A DNA stretch of 64,000 nt. Origin: Cupriavidus sp. P-10 (lineage in GTDB: Bacteria > Pseudomonadota > Gammaproteobacteria > Burkholderiales > Burkholderiaceae). A model generated the notes under the pieces. The model was given only the letters and a program-made list of their open reading frames with translations. It searched no databases and was not told the origin of the DNA. Both the position numbers and the translations under genes were made by a program. Shown in pieces: positions 57,860-64,000 of this stretch (position 1 is the first letter of the stretch; the number at the start of each line of letters is the position of its first letter). The stretch covers positions 744,001 through 808,000 of the forward strand of contig NZ_AP025170.1 in NCBI RefSeq assembly GCF_003402535.2, in the 5' to 3' direction.

Positions 57860-58218
57860 TGGTGGAGCCGGCGGGAATCGAACCCGCGTCCGCAAGCCCT
57901 CCACAGAGAGTTCTACATACTTAGTTCTGTCATTTGATTTAACCGGCGCATCGCGGACGAACACGCTCTACGACGGCGAGTCACTAAATTTTCGTCTCCG
58001 GACCCGTGACACTTCCGGAGCTTATCTGACGTAAATGACCTCGCGTGGTCTTGCGACCCTAGCCCGTCAGCGAGCCAGTGCGAGGACGGCGGCCCTTAGG
58101 CTGCCAGTGCGTAACGTTCGTCGTTAGCAGTTATTGCATTCCCATTGATTAACGAGGTGACGGGTCCTCGGTATGCCCTCCACTGCTTTGTAACCCACGT
58201 CGAAACCAGGTCGGCCCC
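57860..58218 (-). ncRNA. ssrA: Transfer-messenger RNA (tmRNA)
   Basis: 359 bases. The 5' end GGGGCCGACCTGG pairs with the 3' end CGGCTCCACCA, leaving a G3:U70 pair, the alanine identity element. The T-arm (GGGTTCGATTCCCGCC in the usual form) is present near the 3' end. The tag frame around 58090-58125 reads ANDERYALAA and then stops, the proteolysis tag known from Ralstonia/Cupriavidus. It rescues stalled ribosomes with SmpB. TACAAT lies about 13 bp upstream. Confidence 0.96.
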
Positions 58219-58230
58219 AGTTAGAAGAAG

Positions 58231-58236
58231 ATTGTA
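58231..58236 (-). promoter_or_regulatory. -10 box of tmRNA
   Basis: TACAAT on the minus strand, 12 bases before the mature 5' end, leaving a few bases for RNase P removal. Confidence 0.55.
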
Positions 58237-58302
58237 CCCCGTTGGACGGAAAGTGTCGCGAGGAGTTCAATGCCGGCCAGCTGTGCGCTGGCCGCCACGC
58301 CG

Positions 58303-58989
58303 CTAGCAGACGGCCGCGGGTACCAGCAGGGGGATCAGTTCGGCCGGATGCCACACCAGGTGGTCGGCGCCCCATGCCTCCGGCGGCTCGCCGTCGCCGC
58401 AGTATCCATAGGCGGCCGTGACGGTCATCATGCCGGCGGCCTTGCCCGCCTGGATGTCGCGCAGGTCGTCGCCCACGTACACGCAGCGGCGTGGATCGAC
58501 GCCAGCGCTGGCCGCGGCGTGCAGCAGCGGGGCAGGGTGGGGCTTGGCATGGGCGGTGGTGTCGCCGCTGACCACGGCACTGGCGCGCGGCGCCAGTCCG
58601 ATGGCGGCGACCAGCGGCACCGTGAATCGCGCGATCTTGTTGGTGACGATGCCCCAGGGGATGCCGGCCGCTTCCAGAGCCGACAGCACTTGCGGCATGC
58701 CATCGAACAGTCGGGTGTGGACGGCGATGTCGGCCTCGTAATAACCCAGAAAGATATCCCGCAGCGCCGGAAATTCAGCGTCTTCCGGCACCAGCCCGAA
58801 AGCCGCGCCGAGCAGGCCGCGCGCACCATGCGAGGCGACCGGGCGAAGCTTCTCGTACGCCACCGGTGGGCGGCCGCGCTCGATCACGAGCCGGTTGGCG
58901 GCGGCGGCCAGGTCGGGGGCCGTATCCGCCAGCGTGCCGTCCAGGTCGAAGAAGACGCCTGCGATGCCGGTGTTCATGTTGCCATTCAT
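58303..58989 (-). CDS. gph: Phosphoglycolate phosphatase (HAD family)
   Basis: 228 residues. HAD motif [12 protein letters not shown] with the nucleophile Asp, motif II VTNK, and motif [16 protein letters not shown] and [11 protein letters not shown]. It removes 2-phosphoglycolate, formed by DNA repair and by Rubisco oxygenase activity. Its ATG overlaps the ubiG stop (ATGA), so both are one operon; this ubiG-gph pairing is common. Some members of this clade act on N-acetylmuramate 6-phosphate instead. Confidence 0.88.
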   Translation of the reverse strand: MNGNMNTGIAGVFFDLDGTLADTAPDLAAAANRLVIERGRPPVAYEKLRPVASHGARGLLGAAFGLVPEDAEFPALRDIFLGYYEADIAVHTRLFDGMPQVLSALEAAGIPWGIVTNKIARFTVPLVAAIGLAPRASAVVSGDTTAHAKPHPAPLLHAAASAGVDPRRCVYVGDDLRDIQAGKAAGMMTVTAAYGYCGDGEPPEAWGADHLVWHPAELIPLLVPAAVC

Positions 58990-59732
58990 GCCGCCACCCG
59001 GCGGAACGCCATCATGTAGTTCACATCCGTGTCGCGGCCCAGTGCGTAGACCTGCGACAGCGGGTTGTAGGTCATGCCGCGCATTTCGACCAGGTCCAGC
59101 CCGGCGTTGCGGGCAAAGCGCGCCAGCTCGGATGGCGTAATGAATTTGTCATAGTCGTGCGTGCCGCGCGGCAGCATGTTCAGTACGTACTCGGCGCCCA
59201 CGATGGCCAGCAGGTAGGCCTTCAGGTTGCGGTTGATGGTCGAGAAGAAGACGTGGCCCCCCGGCTTCACCAGCGTCGCGCAGGCTTGCACGATAGATGC
59301 CGGATCCGGTACGTGTTCCAGCATCTCCATGCAGGTCACGACATCCAGGCTGGCGGGCTCGCGCGCCGCCAGCGCTTCTGCCGCGATCTCCTCGTAGGTC
59401 ACGGCAACTCCGGACTCCAGGCTGTGCAGGTCTGCGACCTTCAGCGCCTTGCTGGAGAGATCGATGCCGCGCACGGTCGCGCCGAGGCGCGCCATGCTCT
59501 CGGACAGGATGCCGCCACCGCAACCCACGTCGACCACGCGCTTGCCCGCCAGGCCGGCGATCCCGTCGATCCATGCAAGGCGCAGCGGATTGAGTTCGTG
59601 CAGCGGCTTGAACTCGCTCTCGGGATCCCACCAGCGGTGGGCGAGCTCGCTGAACTTGTCGATTTCCTTGGGGTCTGCGTTCCGGCGCAGCGGATCGGGA
59701 TGGGCGGACAGGGTCTGGGAGGGCAACGTCAT
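58986..59732 (-). CDS. ubiG: Ubiquinone O-methyltransferase
   Basis: 248 residues from ATG 59732 (MTLPSQTLS). SAM-dependent methyltransferase of both O-methylation steps in ubiquinone synthesis. [20 protein letters not shown] is the UbiG start motif, SAM-binding [13 protein letters not shown] follows, then [10 protein letters not shown] and the [12 protein letters not shown] region. The open frame runs further upstream, but that part would cover the ompA terminator. Coupled to gph through ATGA. Confidence 0.95.
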   Translation of the reverse strand: MTLPSQTLSAHPDPLRRNADPKEIDKFSELAHRWWDPESEFKPLHELNPLRLAWIDGIAGLAGKRVVDVGCGGGILSESMARLGATVRGIDLSSKALKVADLHSLESGVAVTYEEIAAEALAAREPASLDVVTCMEMLEHVPDPASIVQACATLVKPGGHVFFSTINRNLKAYLLAIVGAEYVLNMLPRGTHDYDKFITPSELARFARNAGLDLVEMRGMTYNPLSQVYALGRDTDVNYMMAFRRVAA

Positions 59733-59789
59733 CGTGTACGGGCCGGCGGCAACTGCCCACGCCGGCGGAGGAGGTATCTGGGCAACTGT

Positions 59790-59822
59790 ATCAAAAAAAA
59801 AGCCCAGCTTGCGCTGGGCTTT
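59790..59822 (-). terminator. Terminator of ompA
   Basis: Stem agcccagc / gctgggct (loop ttgc) preceded on the plus strand by A9, giving a long T-run on the minus strand; 21 bp after the ompA stop. Confidence 0.9.
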
Positions 59823-59842
59823 CTTGATCGGAAAGTATCCGA

Positions 59843-60499
59843 TTAACGTGCGCTGCGGGTGCCGACCACTTCGACTTCCACGCGGCGGTTCGGCTGCTGG
59901 CAGGCGATCTGGGCCTTGCGGTTGCCCTTGCACGACTTCGGATCGACCTTCAGCTGGCGCTTGCCCTTGCCTTCGGTGTAGACACGGTTGGCTTCAACGC
60001 CCTTGCTCACCAGGTAAGCCTTGACCGATTCGGCACGGCGGATCGACAGGCGATCGTTGTACTTGTCCGAACCGAACGAGTCGGTGTGGCCAACGGCGAT
60101 GATGACTTCCAGGGTGATGCCTTGCAGCTTCGAGACCAGGTCGTCCAGCTTGGCCTTGCCTTCGGGCTTCAGTACAGCCTTGTCGAAGTCGAACAGGGTG
60201 TCAGCAGCGAAAGTGACCTTCTCGCTCGACACGACCGGCGGTGCCACCGGAGCCGGTGCCGGAGCGGCCGGGGCTGCGGGGGCCAGGGCGCCGTCGCACA
60301 GGGCGTTGGCGGTGGCCGGGGTCCAGGAGCTGTCGCGCCAGCAGAGCTCGTTCGTGCCATTCTTCCACACGTACTCGCTCGTACCGTTGCCCCAGTTATC
60401 GTTCACTGCCTTCTTTTCGTAGGGGACGGACTGGGCTTGAGCGGATGCAGCCATTACTGCGGTAGCTGCAACGAGCGCGAGCTTGGCAAATTTTTTCAT
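59843..60499 (-). CDS. ompA: OmpA-family outer-membrane protein
   Basis: 218 residues with signal peptide ending SAQAQ. A short N-terminal segment with two Cys ([18 protein letters not shown]) and an Ala/Pro linker lead to a C-terminal OmpA peptidoglycan-binding domain: [40 protein letters not shown], and NRRVEVEV. Unlike E. coli OmpA it lacks a 170-residue barrel, so it may be a periplasmic tether. GGAGAAAT precedes the ATG. Strong terminator after the stop; monocistronic. Confidence 0.92.
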   Translation of the reverse strand: MKKFAKLALVAATAVMAASAQAQSVPYEKKAVNDNWGNGTSEYVWKNGTNELCWRDSSWTPATANALCDGALAPAAPAAPAPAPVAPPVVSSEKVTFAADTLFDFDKAVLKPEGKAKLDDLVSKLQGITLEVIIAVGHTDSFGSDKYNDRLSIRRAESVKAYLVSKGVEANRVYTEGKGKRQLKVDPKSCKGNRKAQIACQQPNRRVEVEVVGTRSAR

Positions 60500-60932
60500 A
60501 TTTCTCCTCTCAGGATGAGATCACCGCAGGGTTACTGCGAGCAAATGGACGAAAACAAGTCATACATTCTTCGGAGTATAACATTCTCGATGTGGTGGAT
60601 GCTCCACTTCGAACAATGTCTGGCTCTTCGCTGGGGAATTGTGCCACAAGGGTCGTTTCCTAAGAAGTAAATATATTCGATTCGCCCCATGGGTTTTGGG
60701 CCTGTGGTGTTTGTGCAACATAGGTCTTGTGTCGCCCGCAAAGCCTTGTGGCATCAGGGTTTCCGGGTTTTGGGCAGAGCCGCCGGCCACCTTCGGCGGG
60801 CCTGTTTCGGCACGGTAAGGCGGGGGTGCCGGCATGTTAGAATGGCACGTTGCCCAGCCGTCAGGCGCCTGCCCGCGCCACGTGCAAAAGGGCCTGTCAT
60901 TCGCTTAAACCTGCCGCATAAACCACGCCGCA
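60500..60932. other. Divergent ompA-gyrA intergenic region
   Basis: 433 bp without a supported gene; short frames on both strands lack ribosome sites. For ompA, TATACT on the minus strand (60575-60580) is a candidate -10, leaving a leader of about 70 bases. For gyrA, TAGAATGGC lies at 60838. An AT-richer middle part (60560-60680) contrasts with the flanking GC-rich sequence. Confidence 0.5.
60838..60843 (+). promoter_or_regulatory. -10 box of gyrA
   Basis: TAGAATGGCAC, 90 bp before the gyrA ATG. Confidence 0.5.
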
Positions 60933-63596
60933 ATGGATCCATTCGCAAAAGAAACCCTTCCGGTCTCCCTCGAAGAGGAAATGCGCCGCTCTTACCTCGA
61001 CTACGCCATGAGCGTGATCGTGGGGCGCGCGCTTCCCGATGTGCGGGACGGCCTGAAACCGGTGCACCGGCGCGTGCTGTTTGCGATGCACGAGCTCAAC
61101 AACGACTGGAACCGTGCTTATAAGAAGTCAGCCCGTATCGTCGGGGATGTGATCGGTAAGTACCATCCGCACGGTGACACTGCTGTATACGACACCATTG
61201 TCCGCATGGCGCAGAACTTCTCCCTGCGTTACATGCTGGTGGACGGGCAGGGCAATTTCGGCTCGGTCGATGGCGATAACGCCGCGGCCATGCGTTATAC
61301 CGAAATCCGCCTGTCGAAAATCGCCCACGAGATGCTGCACGACATCGACAAGGAAACCGTCGATTTCGACAGCAACTATGACGGCTCTGAAAAAGAGCCT
61401 TCTATACTCCCGGCCCGTATTCCCAATCTGCTAATCAACGGTTCCTCCGGTATTGCAGTGGGTATGGCCACCAATATCCCGCCGCATAACCTGAATGAAA
61501 TCGTAGACGGCTGCCTGCATCTGCTGCGCAATCCGCAGGCGACGGTGGATGAGCTGATTGAATTGATTCCGGCCCCGGATTTTCCGACCGCCGGCATTAT
61601 CTATGGCATCCAGGGTGTGCGCGAAGGCTACCGCACCGGTCGGGGCCGCGTCGTCATGCGCGCCAAGACGCATTTCGAGGACATCGACCGGGGTCAGCGC
61701 CAGGCGATCATCGTCGACGAGCTGCCCTACCAGGTGAACAAGCGCACCCTGCTGGAGCGCATCGCCGAGCTGGTCACGGAGAAGAAGGTCGAGGGCATTT
61801 CGGATATCCGCGACGAGTCGGACAAGTCCGGCATGCGCGTGGTGATCGAGCTCAAGCGCAACGAGGTGCCCGAGGTCGTCCTCAACAACCTGTATAAGAA
61901 CACCCAGCTGCAGGACACGTTCGGCATGAACATGGTGGCGCTGGTGGACCGCCAGCCGCGCCTGCTGAACCTGAAGCAGATGCTGGAGTACTTCCTCGCG
62001 CACCGCCGCGAGGTGGTGACCCGCCGCACCGTGTTCGAATTGCGCAAGGCGCGCGAGCGCGGTCATGTGCTGGAAGGCCTGGCGGTGGCGCTGGCGAACA
62101 TCGACGAGTTCATTGCCATCATCAAGGCGGCGCCGACGCCGCCGATCGCCAAGCAAGAGCTGATGTCCAAGCCCTGGGATTCGGGCCTGGTGCGCGACAT
62201 GCTGGCACGAGCCGAAAGTGAGACCCCGGGCGGCCGCGCGTCGTATCGCCCGGACGGCCTGCCGGCGGTTTTCGGCATGCAGGCCGACGGCCTCTATAAG
62301 CTGTCCGACGGCCAGGCGCAGGAAATCCTGCAAATGCGCCTGCAACGCCTCACCGGGCTGGAACAGGACAAGATCGTCCAGGAATACCGCGACATCATGG
62401 CGGAAATCGCCGATCTGCTGGATATCCTGGCGCGGCCGGAGCGCATTACGGCGATCATCACCGACGAACTCACGGCGATCCGTGCCGAATTCGGTGATGA
62501 CCGACGTTCGCAGATCGAACTGAACGCGACCGAGCTGGACACCGAAGACCTGATCACGCCGCAGGACATGGTGGTCACGCTGTCGCACAGCGGCTATATG
62601 AAGAGCCAGCCGATCTCCGAGTACCGCGCGCAGAAGCGCGGCGGCCGCGGCAAGCTGGCAACTGCGACCAAGGAAGACGACTGGATCGACACCCTGTTCG
62701 TCGCCAATACCCACGACTACATCCTGTGCTTCTCGAACCGCGGCCGGCTGTACTGGCTGAAGGTGTACGAGGTGCCGCAGGGTTCGCGCAACTCGCGCGG
62801 CCGCCCGATCGTCAATATGTTCCCGCTGTCGGACGGCGAAAAGATCAACGTGATCCTGCCGGTGCGCCAGTTCGACGCCGAGCACTTTATCTTCATGACC
62901 ACCGCCCGCGGCACGGTCAAGAAGACGGCGCTGACGGAGTTCTCCAATCCGCGCAAGGCCGGCATCATCGCGGTCGACCTCGATGAGGGGGATTACCTGA
63001 TCGGTGCCGCCGTGACCGACGGCCAGCACGACGTGATGCTGTTCTCCGATGCCGGCAAGGCGGTGCGTTTCGACGAGAACGACGTTCGCCCGATGGGCCG
63101 CCAGGCGCGTGGCGTGCGCGGCATGAACCTGGAAGACGGCCAGGCGGTGATCGCCATGCTGGTGGCGCCGGCGGAAGCCGCGGAGGGAGCCGCCGAGGAA
63201 GCCGAGGCGGGCGCGCGCGGCAGTGTGCTGACCGCAACCGAGAACGGTTACGGCAAGCGCACGCCGATCGCCGAGTACACTCGGCACGGCCGCGGCACCA
63301 AGGGCATGATCGCGATCCAGACCAGCGAGCGCAACGGCCGCGTCGTGGCGGCGGCGCTGGTTTCGCCGGACGACGAAATCATGCTGATCACTACCGGTGG
63401 TGTGCTGATCCGTACACGCGTCGCCGAAATCCGTGAAATGGGCCGCGCCACGCAGGGTGTCACGCTGATCAACGTCGACGAGGGCACCAAGTTGTCTGGC
63501 CTGCAGCGCATCGTCGAGAGCGATGCCGACAACGGCGCCACCCCGGAAGAGACGGAAGAGGCTGGCGGTAACGCCGATGCTGACGCCAATTCGTAA
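60933..63596 (+). CDS. gyrA: DNA gyrase subunit A
   Basis: 887 residues. Breakage-reunion domain with active-site Tyr122 ([11 protein letters not shown]); the quinolone-pocket positions are Thr83 and Asp87 ([15 protein letters not shown]). The C-terminal beta-pinwheel carries the GyrA box QKRGGRGK, needed for negative supercoiling. A Glu/Ala-rich insertion (near 63168-63215) interrupts the pinwheel, and the tail is acidic. Start ATG 60933 has no strong ribosome site. Thr83 is the natural residue in several GC-rich proteobacteria. Confidence 0.97.
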   Translation: MDPFAKETLPVSLEEEMRRSYLDYAMSVIVGRALPDVRDGLKPVHRRVLFAMHELNNDWNRAYKKSARIVGDVIGKYHPHGDTAVYDTIVRMAQNFSLRYMLVDGQGNFGSVDGDNAAAMRYTEIRLSKIAHEMLHDIDKETVDFDSNYDGSEKEPSILPARIPNLLINGSSGIAVGMATNIPPHNLNEIVDGCLHLLRNPQATVDELIELIPAPDFPTAGIIYGIQGVREGYRTGRGRVVMRAKTHFEDIDRGQRQAIIVDELPYQVNKRTLLERIAELVTEKKVEGISDIRDESDKSGMRVVIELKRNEVPEVVLNNLYKNTQLQDTFGMNMVALVDRQPRLLNLKQMLEYFLAHRREVVTRRTVFELRKARERGHVLEGLAVALANIDEFIAIIKAAPTPPIAKQELMSKPWDSGLVRDMLARAESETPGGRASYRPDGLPAVFGMQADGLYKLSDGQAQEILQMRLQRLTGLEQDKIVQEYRDIMAEIADLLDILARPERITAIITDELTAIRAEFGDDRRSQIELNATELDTEDLITPQDMVVTLSHSGYMKSQPISEYRAQKRGGRGKLATATKEDDWIDTLFVANTHDYILCFSNRGRLYWLKVYEVPQGSRNSRGRPIVNMFPLSDGEKINVILPVRQFDAEHFIFMTTARGTVKKTALTEFSNPRKAGIIAVDLDEGDYLIGAAVTDGQHDVMLFSDAGKAVRFDENDVRPMGRQARGVRGMNLEDGQAVIAMLVAPAEAAEGAAEEAEAGARGSVLTATENGYGKRTPIAEYTRHGRGTKGMIAIQTSERNGRVVAAALVSPDDEIMLITTGGVLIRTRVAEIREMGRATQGVTLINVDEGTKLSGLQRIVESDADNGATPEETEEAGGNADADANS

Positions 63597-63709
63597 CCAA
63601 TTGGCCCCATCGCGCGTTAAAACGTAAATTGTTGCAACAACAGGACGTCAGCCGGAACTCGACTTGCGGCTGTCCGGACTAAAACGGACGTATTTACCAG
63701 GGAGTCACA

Positions 63710-64000
63710 ATGCTCAAAACCTTTCGACGTATCGCTGTTCTGGCCGCTTTCGTTCCGACCTTCATGGTGGCGCAGCATGCCCATGCACAGGACGCGGAAA
63801 AGACGGCAGCCATCAAGGAACTGCTTTCCGTCATGCAGGCTGACCAGGCCGTGAAGGGCCAGGCAGAAAACTGGCAGCAAGGTGCCAAGCAGGAAGCCCC
63901 GCTGGTGCTGGAGCAGGTTCTGGTCGAGAACAAGACCCTGAACGACAAGCAAAAGCAGGCCGCGGTTGAAAAGCTGAAGAAGAACGGCGCGGTCCAGCGC
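63710..64000 (+). CDS. DUF2059-type periplasmic protein (3' end outside window)
   Basis: First 97 codons. Signal peptide MLKTFRRIAVLAAFVPTF ending near AHAQD, then a helical mature domain (AIKELLSVMQADQAVKGQ) like the start of DUF2059 proteins, usually ~170-180 residues. GGGAG precedes the ATG by 6 bases. It lies 113 bp after gyrA; in related genomes such a gene sits between gyrA and serC. A TTGTTGCAACAA palindrome (63629-63640) lies upstream. Confidence 0.75.
   Translation, partial: MLKTFRRIAVLAAFVPTFMVAQHAHAQDAEKTAAIKELLSVMQADQAVKGQAENWQQGAKQEAPLVLEQVLVENKTLNDKQKQAAVEKLKKNGAVQR

Noticed and set aside
61170..61205. GyrA Thr83 as a quinolone-resistance mutation
   Set aside because: Thr is the native residue at this position in several GC-rich proteobacteria; Asp87 is intact.
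61431..63287. 618-codon frame opposite gyrA
   Set aside because: Shadow of gyrA, low-complexity composition, no ribosome site.

Overview
The window is GC-rich chromosomal DNA of a betaproteobacterium of the Burkholderiaceae, most likely a Cupriavidus (Ralstonia eutropha-like) main chromosome. The evidence is gene content and order: a pil-chp twitching chemosensory operon, the ftsK/lolA/rarA/serS/tRNA-Ser block, gyrA-ompA-ubiG-gph-tmRNA, a tmRNA tag reading ANDERYALAA, and two tandem cyanophycin synthetase genes. Nearly every gene has a housekeeping or metabolic homologue. I see no insertion sequence, prophage, CRISPR array or replication origin.

Layout. 1-8.3 kb: end of the type IV pilus chemosensory operon (pilJ, chpA). 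8.5-13.5 kb: a proline/alanine-rich envelope protein and a minus-strand catabolic operon (aldehyde dehydrogenase, 80-residue membrane protein, short-chain dehydrogenase, MFS transporter). 13.7-27.2 kb: core genes (ppa, cytochrome b561, nadE, glnB, a TRIC-type channel, an Smr protein, trxB, ftsK) mixed with small transport and regulatory genes (SugE, a TehA/SLAC1-like channel, a GlxA-type AraC regulator). 27.2-37.7 kb: the ftsK-lolA-rarA-serS-tRNA-Ser(CGA) block, interrupted by a heptad-repeat coiled-coil gene, two small lipoproteins and a scattered Fe3+ ABC transporter (binding protein, permease and ATPase at three separate places). 37.9-46.4 kb: a DUF1653-HD fusion, a PAP2 phosphatase, a CorC/HlyC-type protein, and an amino-acid section (LysR regulator, dadA, two amino-acid binding proteins, one permease).

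46.5-54.8 kb is the most distinctive part. Two cyanophycin synthetases run on the minus strand. Divergently from them runs a two-gene unit: an ABC exporter with an N-terminal zinc ribbon, overlapping a DUF1854 gene. The upstream synthetase keeps a W...GH..EH motif in its N-terminal domain, while the downstream paralogue has lost the Trp and the last His, so the two probably differ in how chains are primed. The neighbouring amino-acid uptake and oxidation genes may feed the same nitrogen-storage economy; that is inference.

54.9-57.7 kb holds two fimbrial adhesin-like secreted proteins with no chaperone or usher nearby, on either side of an acidic cytoplasmic protein. 57.9-64 kb holds tmRNA, gph, ubiG, ompA, gyrA and the start of a DUF2059 protein.

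Many housekeeping genes share a -10 box of the form TANAATGSC with a GC-rich stretch after it. Intrinsic terminators are clear after ppa, nadE, glnB, tRNA-Ser, the amino-acid binding protein, its permease, tmRNA and ompA.
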